Origin: Anaerolinea thermophila
Lineage (GTDB): Bacteria > Chloroflexota > Anaerolineae > Anaerolineales > Villigracilaceae
DNA length: 12,139 nucleotides
Direction of reading: 5' to 3'
Assembly (NCBI GenBank): GCA_022729775.1
Contig: DZBA01000020.1
Span: 1-12,139, forward strand
Part shown: piece after piece, positions 1 to 6,941 of the stretch
Layout of the letters: every line of letters begins with the position of its first letter
Numbering within the stretch: position 1 is the first letter of the stretch
The notes under the pieces: model-generated
Database searches by the model: none
Told to the model about the DNA's origin: nothing
The model's input: the letters and a program-made list of their open reading frames with translations, nothing else
Program-made: the position numbers and the translations under genes

Positions 1-1213
1 TGAGCGCAAAGGGCAAAAGCCATGACATCTGTTTGGAAAGCGGACTTGTAAAAAAGCGGAAGACGCCAGGCTCGCCCGTTTCGTTGTTGAATGGCGTCCC
101 GCCGCCATTGGGCGCGCCACCCATCGGCGGTTGTCCCATTCCGCTTTGCGGAGGTCTCATCCCTTGCGGGGCGCAGGCGGTGAAGTTTTGATTCGGCGGC
201 GTGATACAACTTCCATTGATGGTGTTTCCATTTTTCAAGGTGAACGAACAGGAGTCGCCCAATGATAAATTCGCGCAGGCGTCAATTGCCTCTTGCGGAG
301 CTCCGCCAGGGCGCTGATTCGCTGCGGGTGGTTGATTCATTTGCCCGTCGGCATTTTGCGGCGCGTTTCCAGGTCCGCCATTGCTCGCCAATCTCGACCC
401 GCCGTTGTGTTCCACAATCAAACTCATCACGCTGTTGTCTTTGCTCGAACCGATGAAGGGGCGCGAGTCCGCGGGGACGAGGTCAACGATGACCGCCCAC
501 GAAAGCGAAACGAGAATCAAGAGGATGGTCGCCGCGCTCAGGCTGATGATTTTGCGTCCCCAACCCGATTTGGAACCGAAGAAATACAGCGCGTAAAAAG
601 CGGGCAACGGCAAAAACGCCTGCGACATTTTGATATTGAATCCCAGCGCGACGATGAATCCGCCGAGCAAGACCCAAAAGATGTTTTCGGTTTCTGTTGC
701 TTTGATGAACGCCCACGCCGCGAGCAGTAAAAAGAAAAGCAGCAACTCGTCCATGGTGTTGTTGCGATTGGTGGCGAGGTAGACGGGCGTAATCGTCATC
801 ACCAGCGCGGCGACGAGTCCCGCGAGTTCGCCCGCGTATTTTTTGACGAGGTGATAGAGGATGGGAATCCCCGCCACGCCCGCGAGGATGTTCGGCAGCG
901 CGGTGGAAAATCCGCTGACACCGAGAAAATACGCGAAGGCGGCTTCGATCCATAATCCCAGCGGAGGTTTGTCCACCGTGACCGAGCCGCCAGGTTCCGC
1001 CGCGACGAAGAAGAAGTTGTGCCACGATTGGGTCATCGCTTCGACGGCGGCGGTGTAATAGGCGTTCGAATCGCCGATGGATTCGATGTTGTAGAAATGC
1101 AGTCCCAAAGAAAGAATCATGATGGCGATGAGAATCAATATCGCGGGCGTGATTCCAAAGCCGAGATTTTTCTTTAATGTTGAAGGCTGTGTGAGGATGG
1201 TTGCGGTTGTCAT
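1..1213 (-). CDS. GT39 membrane glycosyltransferase, YkcB-like (C-terminus outside window)
   Basis: Polytopic membrane glycosyltransferase of the PMT_2/ArnT/YkcB group, expected to move a sugar from a polyprenyl-phosphate carrier to an extracytoplasmic acceptor; donor and acceptor are unknown. The ATG at 1213 is preceded by AAGGAG (1219-1224 on the plus strand). Residues about 23-40 form the first membrane segment. The first outer loop has the YkcB signature: GDS at 47-49, SWHNFF at 63-68 and VDKPPLGLW at 80-88; D48 is the candidate catalytic acid. Further hydrophobic helices follow. A low-complexity Gly/Pro/Gln/Asn/Met loop spans about residues 290-385. It contains a four-cysteine module (C313, C322, C336, C347), and the membrane part resumes at about 390 (SWLLPFAL). 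404 codons are visible; from memory the family is about 700 residues, so roughly 40% lies off the left edge. Family call is firm, substrate unknown. Confidence 0.88.
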   Translation of the reverse strand, partial: MTTATILTQPSTLKKNLGFGITPAILILIAIMILSLGLHFYNIESIGDSNAYYTAAVEAMTQSWHNFFFVAAEPGGSVTVDKPPLGLWIEAAFAYFLGVSGFSTALPNILAGVAGIPILYHLVKKYAGELAGLVAALVMTITPVYLATNRNNTMDELLLFFLLLAAWAFIKATETENIFWVLLGGFIVALGFNIKMSQAFLPLPAFYALYFFGSKSGWGRKIISLSAATILLILVSLSWAVIVDLVPADSRPFIGSSKDNSVMSLIVEHNGGSRLASNGGPGNAPQNADGQMNQPPAANQRPGGAPQEAIDACANLSLGDSCSFTLKNGNTINGSCITPPNQNFTACAPQGMRPPQSGMGQPPMGGAPNGGGTPFNNETGEPGVFRFFTSPLSKQMSWLLPFAL

Positions 1214-1218
1214 AGAAA

Positions 1219-1283
1219 CTCCTTTTTATAAAAGACCCGATACTTAAATTTTGTGCAAAATACACTACAAGTTATCGTGGTGT
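1219..1283 (-). promoter_or_regulatory. Candidate promoter and RBS of the GT39 gene
   Basis: Read on the minus strand, an AT-rich stretch upstream of the ATG contains a TTGTAG-like -35 and, about 18 bp on, a TAAGTA-like -10. The ribosome binding site AAAAGGAG lies five bases before the ATG. The RBS is clear; the promoter hexamers are weak and could be chance in AT-rich sequence. Confidence 0.4.
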
Positions 1284-1304
1284 TGGCTCATTAAAAACTT
1301 TTTT

Positions 1305-1550
1305 GTACACGGATTTGACGGATGGCACGGATGACTCCACTGAAAAAAGGTCTTTAAACACAAAGGTCACGAAGTACACAAAGGAATGTGAAAGGCATCA
1401 TTCAGAATCTTGAAATTTGGAAAGGATAAACTTTTAAAACCTTTGTGACCTTTGTGTCCTTCGTGTTCAGAAAAGGTTTTTTCAGTGCAGTCACGGATTC
1501 TCACGGATTTTTTTAAGATTTATCCGTTTTTGTCCGTGCAGTCCGCGTAC
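1305..1550. repeat. Palindromic dispersed repeat, copy 1
   Basis: A non-coding element of about 246 bp arranged as a long imperfect inverted repeat. It opens with GTACACGGATTTGACGGAT and closes with a degenerate complement ending CCGCGTAC. Inside, the arms 1357-1384 and the reverse complement of 1440-1467 agree at 23 of 28 positions; both are made of CACAAAGG/CACGAAGG words. A spacer of about 55 bp separates them. Parts recur in inverted orientation in copy 2 at 3860-3981: 1473-1492 matches 3888-3907 over 20 bases, and 1424-1441 matches 3930-3947 over 18 bases. There is no reading frame of note. It fills much of the 535-bp gap between the GT39 gene and the kinase. Confidence 0.75.
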
Positions 1551-1585
1551 AAGATTTTCGGTTTCGAGTGAAAGGCAAAAACAAA

Positions 1586-1614
1586 TTGTCAGGTCTGCTG
1601 ATCTTGATTTTATA
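1586..1614 (+). promoter_or_regulatory. Candidate sigma-70 promoter upstream of the kinase
   Basis: TTGTCA (1586-1591), a 17-bp spacer and TTTATA (1609-1614) form a plausible promoter firing towards the histidine kinase, about 130 bp before its start. It competes with the TATGAT box directly before the ATG (1737-1742); either or both may be used. Confidence 0.35.
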
Positions 1615-1665
1615 TCCCCCCGCCCGAACGAGTGAGTGAACCCAATCACGAATTTTCGCCGCCAT

Positions 1666-1683
1666 CCATGACAGGCGTCATGG
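1666..1683. promoter_or_regulatory. Inverted repeat, operator candidate
   Basis: CCATGAC, four bases (AGGC), GTCATGG: a perfect 7-bp dyad ending 65 bp before the kinase ATG, between the two candidate promoters. Size and symmetry suit a dimeric helix-turn-helix regulator, possibly the NarL-type regulator encoded downstream (autoregulation). No second copy was seen in the window. Confidence 0.35.
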
Positions 1684-1736
1684 GTCGCGGCTTTAACTCA
1701 TTACAACGCACACATTCCCAACACAATTCTCCATGA

Positions 1737-1742
1737 TATGAT
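1737..1742 (+). promoter_or_regulatory. -10 box of a leaderless kinase transcript
   Basis: TATGAT ends six bases before the ATG at 1749 and no Shine-Dalgarno sequence is present. A start site about seven bases after the -10 would fall on the A of the ATG, giving a leaderless mRNA. The same geometry occurs at 3146 and 7745. Confidence 0.45.
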
Positions 1743-1748
1743 TTGAAC

Positions 1749-3074
1749 ATGCCCAGTCAAGACTCAACCCGCATTTTACGAATCGCCGCGTGGATTTGGA
1801 TCGGCTTCCTGCTTGCGATGGCGCTGATGGATTTTGTGTTATATACGCAGATTCAGCCGCCCGCGCAAAATGCGCCGACGTTAATCGCGCCGCGTCCCCC
1901 GCAGAATCAACAACCCGACCCGCTGCGCCAGCAGCCCGACCCATTGCGCGCCCCGCGAATTCCATTGATTCCCGTTTATATGTTTTATGCCGCAAATGGT
2001 TTGGTCGCGTTTGTTTTTTTGCTCTTCACGCATTGGGTTGTTGTCCAACAGGCGCTTCAGCGCGCGTTTTACCCGCTGCTCCTGTTCATCATCACCGCCG
2101 CGCCAATTTTCATCAACGTATTCATCACGCCAAATTTCCCACCAGGTCCGCTGGCAAACGCCGAAGGCATGGCGCTTCGGCAACTTCCGATTCTATTCGT
2201 TGCGCTTGCGTTGGTCGCGTATGAATACCAACTCAATCACGTCATTTTTTACAGCGTCGCCGTGACAACGCTGGAACTCGCGCTGATTTATTTCAGCCGC
2301 ATCGAATCGCGCAATATGTTCGTGTTCACATTTATCGCCATTATCCGCACCATCAGTTTTATCGCGCTGGGAGTCTTCATCAGCCTGTTGGTTTCGCGTT
2401 TACGCGAGCAACAAGGCTCTCTTAAAAAAGCAAACGAAAATCTCGCGCATTACGCCTCGACTCTGGAACATCTCACCGTCAGCCGTGAGCGCAATCGACT
2501 CGCGCGCGAACTGCACGACACGCTGGCGCACTCGCTCACCGCAATTTCCGTCTCGTTGGAAACAGCCAAAGCCTACTTCGACATTGACGCGGAAAAATCC
2601 CGTGCGCTGCTGGATAGGTCGCTCGAAGCGACCCGCGTCGGCGTGGATGAAACCCGCCGCGCGCTGAAATCGCTGAGGTCAAACGCGCTGGAAGATTTGG
2701 GGCTGCGCCTCGCGCTGCAACGCCTGGCGGAATCTGCGTCCGCGCGTTTTCATCTCGAACTTGAACTGAACCTGCAAGACCCGCTGCCTTTTCTCAGCCC
2801 CGACGTGGAGCAGACCATCTACCGCATCGCGCAGGAATCCATCGAAAATATCACCCATCACTCGCGCGCGAAAAAATTCAGCGTTCAACTTTTTCATGAC
2901 GCAAACACGACCCTCATCATTCAAGATGACGGTATGGGATTCGATATGAAGTCCGATATTTCTTCGGGACATTTTGGGCTGGTGGGCATCCGCGAACGCG
3001 CCGAACTGGTCGGCGGAAAAGTAAAAATTCAAAGCGCGAAAAATAAAGGCACAAAAGTTACACTGATGATATAA
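1749..3074 (+). CDS. NarL/DesK-class sensor histidine kinase
   Basis: Membrane-bound sensor kinase that should autophosphorylate on histidine and pass the phosphate to the regulator encoded next. From the ATG at 1749 it is 441 residues; a TTG two codons upstream is possible. TM1 spans about 11-32, then a Pro/Gln-rich loop (about 34-73) with the heptad QQPDPLR repeated in tandem (54-60, 61-67). About five more hydrophobic segments run to residue about 220, followed by a short coiled linker. The HisKA_3 H-box is RELHDTLAH with H256. The HATPase domain shows the N-box (N367), DDGMGF (393-398) and GHFGLVGIRER (407-417). The input is an integral membrane domain without a recognisable ligand-binding module, so the stimulus is unknown. 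Kinase class is certain; the start is fairly certain. Confidence 0.93.
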   Translation: MPSQDSTRILRIAAWIWIGFLLAMALMDFVLYTQIQPPAQNAPTLIAPRPPQNQQPDPLRQQPDPLRAPRIPLIPVYMFYAANGLVAFVFLLFTHWVVVQQALQRAFYPLLLFIITAAPIFINVFITPNFPPGPLANAEGMALRQLPILFVALALVAYEYQLNHVIFYSVAVTTLELALIYFSRIESRNMFVFTFIAIIRTISFIALGVFISLLVSRLREQQGSLKKANENLAHYASTLEHLTVSRERNRLARELHDTLAHSLTAISVSLETAKAYFDIDAEKSRALLDRSLEATRVGVDETRRALKSLRSNALEDLGLRLALQRLAESASARFHLELELNLQDPLPFLSPDVEQTIYRIAQESIENITHHSRAKKFSVQLFHDANTTLIIQDDGMGFDMKSDISSGHFGLVGIRERAELVGGKVKIQSAKNKGTKVTLMI

Positions 3075-3082
3075 AAAGGAAT

Positions 3083-3129
3083 CCGCAAGTTCTACTTGCG
3101 GGAGTCCAGAAGTAAAACTTCTGGACTCC
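3083..3129. repeat. Two tandem hairpins between kinase and regulator
   Basis: Hairpin one pairs CCGCAAG (3083-3089) with CTTGCGG (3095-3101). Hairpin two pairs GGAGTCCAGAAG (3101-3112) with CTTCTGGACTCC (3118-3129), a perfect 12-bp stem with loop TAAAA. No T-tract follows, so they are poor terminators by sequence; REP-like repeats or mRNA processing/stability elements are more likely. A damaged relative follows the regulator at 3793-3824. Confidence 0.7.
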
Positions 3130-3145
3130 CTATTGACGACATGGA

Positions 3146-3151
3146 TATAAT
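3146..3151 (+). promoter_or_regulatory. Consensus -10 box of a leaderless regulator transcript
   Basis: A perfect TATAAT ends six bases before the regulator's ATG, with no ribosome binding site. It suggests a separate leaderless promoter for the regulator besides any read-through from the kinase. No -35 is visible at 17 bp; that position lies in the hairpin arm. Confidence 0.5.
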
Positions 3152-3157
3152 CCGCTT

Positions 3158-3790
3158 ATGAAAATTCTCCTCTGTGACGACCAATCCGTTATTCGCGATG
3201 GTATGGAAATGATGCTGAGTCTCGAAAAAGATTTTCAAGTCATCGGTGCGGCGCAAGACGGCGCGGAAGCCGTTGAACTTGCCGAACAAAAAAAGCCCGA
3301 CCTCATCCTCATGGATTTGAAAATGCCGGTGATGAACGGCATCGAAGCCACGCGCGAAATCCGCGCAAAATTTCCCCACATCAAAATTCTAGTGTTGACC
3401 ACTTACGACGATGACGAATGGCTGTTCGATGCGATTCGCGCGGGCGCGTCGGGCTACCTGCTCAAAGATACGCCGCGCCAAAAAATCGTCGAGGCGATTC
3501 GCGGCACGATGGACGGCAAATCTTTTGTTGACCCCGCCATCGCGGGCAAATTGCTCAATCAGGTGGCAAGCAAGCAAACCCAACCGACCTCCATCCTTGC
3601 GGAAAAACTCACCGAGCGCGAATTGGATGTGCTGCGCTTGATTGCCAAAGGAATCTCGAACGGCGATATCGCCAAACAATTACACTTATCCGAAGGCACA
3701 GTGAGAAATCACGTCAGCGCGATATTGGAAAAATTAAACGTCTCAGACAGAACGCAAGCAGCGGTGATTGCCATTCAGCATGGACTGTAA
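3158..3790 (+). CDS. NarL/LuxR-family response regulator
   Basis: Cytoplasmic transcription regulator, 210 residues, the usual family length. The receiver domain (1-120) has acidic residues D7 and D8, phospho-acceptor D53 in LILMDLKMP, the switch T81/T82 and conserved K103. A linker of about 25 residues leads to the LuxR-type helix-turn-helix (about 148-205): LTERELDVLRLIAKG, then NGDIAKQLHLSEGTVRNHVSAIL as the DNA-reading part. It lies 83 bp after a kinase of the matching class, so the two almost certainly form a pair. Its targets are unknown; the dyad at 1666-1683 is a candidate, and the peptidase downstream is a possible but unsupported target. Confidence 0.95.
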   Translation: MKILLCDDQSVIRDGMEMMLSLEKDFQVIGAAQDGAEAVELAEQKKPDLILMDLKMPVMNGIEATREIRAKFPHIKILVLTTYDDDEWLFDAIRAGASGYLLKDTPRQKIVEAIRGTMDGKSFVDPAIAGKLLNQVASKQTQPTSILAEKLTERELDVLRLIAKGISNGDIAKQLHLSEGTVRNHVSAILEKLNVSDRTQAAVIAIQHGL

Positions 3791-3792
3791 TT

Positions 3793-3824
3793 GGAGTCCA
3801 GAAATAGAACTTGCGGAGTTTCCC
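3793..3824. repeat. Degenerate remnant of the intergenic hairpin repeat
   Basis: GGAGTCCAGAA here equals the left arm of the second hairpin at 3101-3111. It is followed after four bases by AACTTGCGG, resembling the right arm of the first. It looks like a recombined or decayed copy of the 3083-3129 unit, placed right after the regulator's stop codon. Confidence 0.5.
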
Positions 3825-3859
3825 AATTTTCATAAGAGAGCATTTCTTAATTCTTTTTT

Positions 3860-3981
3860 GTACACGGATTTGACAGATTACACGGGAGACTGCACTGAAA
3901 AAACCTTGTCTAAATACGAAGGACACAAAGGTTTTAAAAGTTTATCCGTGAGCATCCGTGAAATCAGCGTAATCCGTGTAC
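3860..3981. repeat. Dispersed repeat, copy 2, with perfect 11-bp terminal inverted repeats
   Basis: A compact 122-bp element bounded by GTACACGGATT (3860-3870) and its exact complement AATCCGTGTAC (3971-3981). The interior shares a 20-base exact block (3888-3907) and an 18-base block (3930-3947) with the reverse complement of copy 1. It also has several CCGTG words. It is MITE-like in shape, but no flanking target-site duplication is obvious and no transposase is present. It sits directly upstream of the peptidase RBS and may carry or displace that gene's promoter. Confidence 0.72.
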
Positions 3982-4001
3982 TTAAGAAACAGTCTCGAAA
4001 G

Positions 4002-4007
4002 AAGGAG
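4002..4007 (+). promoter_or_regulatory. Ribosome binding site fixing the C11 peptidase start
   Basis: AAGGAG nine bases before the ATG at 4017. The frame stays open upstream to 3768, but that part only reads through the dispersed repeat and the regulator's end, so this site decides the start. Confidence 0.8.
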
Positions 4008-4016
4008 TCATTCATC

Positions 4017-6404
4017 ATGAGCGACCATAAAAATATCGAAGCCGAACGCCGCAGGCGCGGCGAAACACCATCAGGACGCGCCGAAGCCCCGCGCCGCGAA
4101 TCAGGCGGGGGCGGAGGATTTTCCCCGCGCCCGTCGGGAGGATTCCCTTCGCGCGGCAAACAAGCCGGGGGATGTGGAAGCATCCTGCTTTTCATCATCA
4201 TTATCGCGGTTTATATCTTCTCCGATGGACAGGTTGATCTGACCGGCGGAGGAATGAGCGGCGGCGATTCACAGCAGCCATACGCGCAGCAACCCGACGC
4301 AGAATATGTGCCGCCCGTTTCGAACTTCACGCCGCCTGTGCCTTCTTCGGGCGCAGGTCAAACGTGGACGATCATGATGTATCAAGACGCGGATGATCAA
4401 ATTCTGGAGAAGGACATCTTCGTGGATTTCAACGAAGCCGAGCGCGTGGGGTCAAGTGACCGCGTACGCATCGTCTCGCAGATTGACCGATTCGCGGGCG
4501 CGTATCAAGGCGACGGCAATTGGACCGGCGCGCGCCGTTATTACATCACACAGGATAATGACCTGAACCAGATCAACTCGCAGATGGTGGAAGACCTCGG
4601 CGAAGTGGATATGGCGCAAGGTGAATCGCTCGTTGAGTTTGTGCAATGGGCGGCGCAAAATTTCCCTGCTGATAAATATGTGCTGATCCTTTCTGATCAT
4701 GGCATGGGCTGGCCCGGCGGATGGAGCGACCCGAACCCCGGCGGACGTGACGGCAGCCGCGCGCCGCTTGCCGCGCGCATGGAAAACAACATCTTCTTAA
4801 TGGAGTTGGATGCCGCGCTCGAACAAAGCCGCGCCGTATCGGGCATTGACCAGTTCGAGATGATCGGTATGGACGCGTGTCTAATGGCGCAGTTGGAAGT
4901 GATGGCGGCGCTGCAACCGCACGCGCGTTACGCGGTCGCTTCTGAAGAGACCGAGCCTGCGCTGGGCTGGGCGTATGCTTCCTTCCTCGGCGATCTGGTC
5001 ACGAACCCCGATATGAGCGGCGCGGAATTAAGTCAACGCATCGTGGATAGTTACATCCGCGATGACCAGCGCATCGCAGACCCTGCCGCGCGCGCCGACT
5101 TCATGCAGGGCGGTTCTCTGCTCGCGGGAATTTTCGGGCTTGCGCCTTCATCGCCCGAACAGATCATCGCGCAGATGGAACAGAACGTGACCATCTCTGC
5201 CATTGACCTTTCCGCGCTGCCCGCGTTGATGAACAGCACGAACAACTTCGCCTTTCAACTGCAAAACGAAGACCAGCGCCTTGTTGCCGAAGCGCGCAAT
5301 TACACACAGTCATACACCAGCATCTTCGGCAAGGAAGTTCCGCCCGCGTACATTGACCTCGGACATTTCGCGGTGTTGGTCGCGAACAACTCCAACACGC
5401 CCAAAGTGAAACAAGCCGCGCAGCAACTTGTCGCGGATTTGAAAAATGCCATCGTCGCGGAAAAACACGGCGCGGGCAAAAAAGGCTCGACGGGACTCGC
5501 GATCTACTTCCCGAACTCGACGCTGTACTCCTCCCCGCTCGCGGGACCGCAATCGTACACCGTCATCGCGGAGCGCTTCGCGTCTGAATCGTTGTGGGAT
5601 GATTTCCTTGCGTTCTTTTACATGGACAAAAGTTTCGACGCGCAAACGCGCGCGCCCTTCGTCCCCGCCGATGGATATTCCGTGCGCTCGCCCGGACTGG
5701 GAAAGATCAACATCTCGGAGATCACCAAGTCGAGCGACACTGCCGCGCCCAACGAACCTGTGAAGTTAAGCGTGGATGTGACCGGCGAGAACGTCGGTTA
5801 TATCTATCTCTTCGTCGGATATTATGACGCCGCGTCCAATTCGATTGCGGTGCTGGATACCGATTATCTCGAAAGCCCCGACACGCGCGAAGTGAACGGC
5901 GTGTATTATCCCGTGTGGGGAAATGATTTTACGCTTTCGTTCAATTGGGAACCGACCGTGTTTGCCATCAACGACGGAAATACAACCGCCACCGCGCTCT
6001 TCAATCCGCTGACGTATGGCGCGAGTTATGAGCAGACCACCTACGCAGTGGACGGCACGTACACCTTCGCGGATTCGGGTCAGGCGGTGAACGCGCAGCT
6101 GCATTTCCAAAACGGGAATCTCGTGCAGGTCTTCGGCATGACCGGCGCAGATGAAGCCGCCGCGCCGCGCGAGGTCACACCTCAAAGCGGAGATACGTTT
6201 ACGCTTGCCGATAAGTGGTTGAACATCACAGCAGCGAACACAACAGAAACAGAGTATCTGCCGGGCAAGACCTTCACCTTCGGCGAGCAGCCCTTCAAAT
6301 GGGATACCCTGTATGCCGCCGCCGGTGATTACATGGTCGGATTCATCATCGAAGATTTGGATGGGAATCAATATCCCGTGTATACGCAAATTACAGTGAA
6401 ATAA
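4017..6404 (+). CDS. Membrane-anchored clostripain-family (C11) cysteine peptidase
   Basis: Predicted extracytoplasmic cysteine endopeptidase, 795 residues. Residues 1-54 are cytoplasmic, disordered, rich in Arg, Gly and Pro. Residues 55-69 are a single hydrophobic anchor, giving type II topology. A Ser/Gln/Pro linker follows to about 115. The catalytic domain begins at WTIMMYQDADD; the dyad is H228 in LSDHGMGW and C288 in GMDACLMAQ, followed by the family motif ASEETEPALGWAY. The catalytic domain ends near residue 540. The last 250 or so residues look beta-rich and lack a named domain I can recognise; they may bind substrate or the cell surface. C11 enzymes typically cut after Arg or Lys and are self-processed. 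The usual basic maturation site is not identifiable by eye. The gene is monocistronic between the repeat and a hairpin. Family certain; substrate unknown. Confidence 0.92.
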   Translation: MSDHKNIEAERRRRGETPSGRAEAPRRESGGGGGFSPRPSGGFPSRGKQAGGCGSILLFIIIIAVYIFSDGQVDLTGGGMSGGDSQQPYAQQPDAEYVPPVSNFTPPVPSSGAGQTWTIMMYQDADDQILEKDIFVDFNEAERVGSSDRVRIVSQIDRFAGAYQGDGNWTGARRYYITQDNDLNQINSQMVEDLGEVDMAQGESLVEFVQWAAQNFPADKYVLILSDHGMGWPGGWSDPNPGGRDGSRAPLAARMENNIFLMELDAALEQSRAVSGIDQFEMIGMDACLMAQLEVMAALQPHARYAVASEETEPALGWAYASFLGDLVTNPDMSGAELSQRIVDSYIRDDQRIADPAARADFMQGGSLLAGIFGLAPSSPEQIIAQMEQNVTISAIDLSALPALMNSTNNFAFQLQNEDQRLVAEARNYTQSYTSIFGKEVPPAYIDLGHFAVLVANNSNTPKVKQAAQQLVADLKNAIVAEKHGAGKKGSTGLAIYFPNSTLYSSPLAGPQSYTVIAERFASESLWDDFLAFFYMDKSFDAQTRAPFVPADGYSVRSPGLGKINISEITKSSDTAAPNEPVKLSVDVTGENVGYIYLFVGYYDAASNSIAVLDTDYLESPDTREVNGVYYPVWGNDFTLSFNWEPTVFAINDGNTTATALFNPLTYGASYEQTTYAVDGTYTFADSGQAVNAQLHFQNGNLVQVFGMTGADEAAAPREVTPQSGDTFTLADKWLNITAANTTETEYLPGKTFTFGEQPFKWDTLYAAAGDYMVGFIIEDLDGNQYPVYTQITVK

Positions 6405-6410
6405 AACGCA

Positions 6411-6450
6411 GAATGCAGAATGAAGATTTTTTATTCTTCATTCTGCATTC
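6411..6450. terminator. 16-bp perfect hairpin after the peptidase gene
   Basis: GAATGCAGAATGAAGA (6411-6426) and its exact complement (6435-6450) flank an 8-base T-rich loop. It begins six bases after the peptidase stop. There is no T-tract behind it, and the words GAATGCAGAATGAAG are of a simple repetitive type, so it may be a REP-like repeat that also slows or ends transcription. Confidence 0.55.
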
Positions 6451-6491
6451 GATACTCTACGTTTATTCTTACCCCTTCATTCTCAAATCCC

Positions 6492-6941
6492 ATGTTTATT
6501 CGCATTCTTTACTATGGATTTCGTATTTACTGTTTCTTCTTCCGCCCTGTCCGCATTGGCGTGCGGGCGATGATGATTCAAGACGGCAAGGTGTGGCTCG
6601 TGCGCCAGACTTACATGCCGGGCTGGTTCATGCCCGGCGGCGGGGTCAAGCGCGGAGAGACTCTCGAAGACGCAGCCCGCCGCGAAGCGCGGGAAGAAAC
6701 CGGCGCGGCGTTGGGCGAGATGAAATTGCTCGGCGCGTACACCAACTTCACCGAATGGAAAACCGACCACAATGTCGTCTTCATCTGTCATGAATTTGAA
6801 TTCAAAGGTAAACCCGACTCCGAAATTGCGGAGCTGCGCGCTTTTCCGTTGGATGAATTACCCGATGACTTGTGGCTCGGTCATAAGCAACGATTACAGG
6901 AATATCAGTCAGGCATGTTGCGCCAATTTGGAGAATGGTAA
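6492..6941 (+). CDS. Nudix hydrolase
   Basis: Cytoplasmic hydrolase of a nucleoside diphosphate linked to another moiety, 149 residues. The Nudix box is perfect: G50-x5-E56-x7-R64-E65-A66-x-E68-E69-x-G71-A72, which binds the catalytic Mg2+. The preceding PGWFMPGGG is the usual beta-strand and loop entry. The aromatic, basic N-terminus (residues 1-25) is common in bacterial members and could touch the membrane, but is too short and charged for a clear TM. The ATG at 6492 is chosen because the earlier ATG at 6420 lies within the hairpin and would add a non-homologous stretch; no good RBS is visible. It abuts the CHR transporter gene, so the two are co-transcribed. The exact substrate cannot be read from sequence. 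Confidence 0.9.
   Translation: MFIRILYYGFRIYCFFFRPVRIGVRAMMIQDGKVWLVRQTYMPGWFMPGGGVKRGETLEDAARREAREETGAALGEMKLLGAYTNFTEWKTDHNVVFICHEFEFKGKPDSEIAELRAFPLDELPDDLWLGHKQRLQEYQSGMLRQFGEW

Noticed and set aside
257..277. Near-identity of GCCCAATGATAAATTCGCGCA with the start region of the gene at 7757 (7737-7757)
   Set aside because: The first copy is codons of the cysteine module in the GT39 gene; one short shared word differing by one base is best explained by chance.
483..1265. 260-codon minus-strand ORF in another frame over the GT39 gene
   Set aside because: Arg/His-rich shadow translation; the frame starting at 1213 gives the clear YkcB signatures.
1357..1467. CRISPR-like array of CACAAAGG repeats
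   Set aside because: Units are short, irregular, in both orientations and without spacers of constant length; no cas genes.
3133..3138. TTGACG as the -35 of the regulator promoter
   Set aside because: Only seven bases separate it from TATAAT at 3146, far from the 16-18 bp needed.
3768..4016. In-frame N-terminal extension of the C11 peptidase by 83 codons
   Set aside because: It reads through the end of the regulator gene and the dispersed repeat; AAGGAG at 4002-4007 and the sensible N-terminus at 4017 fix the start.
4167..4175. Lipobox-like AGGC before the TM segment of the C11 peptidase
   Set aside because: Cys53 lies before, not after, the hydrophobic segment, so it cannot be a lipoprotein signal.
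5766..6389. 207-codon ORF antisense to the peptidase
   Set aside because: Shadow of GC-rich codon use; no RBS, no family features, and the plus-strand gene covers the region.
6420..6491. Earlier ATG for the Nudix hydrolase
   Set aside because: It lies inside the 16-bp hairpin and adds 24 residues without family resemblance; the frame is open by chance.
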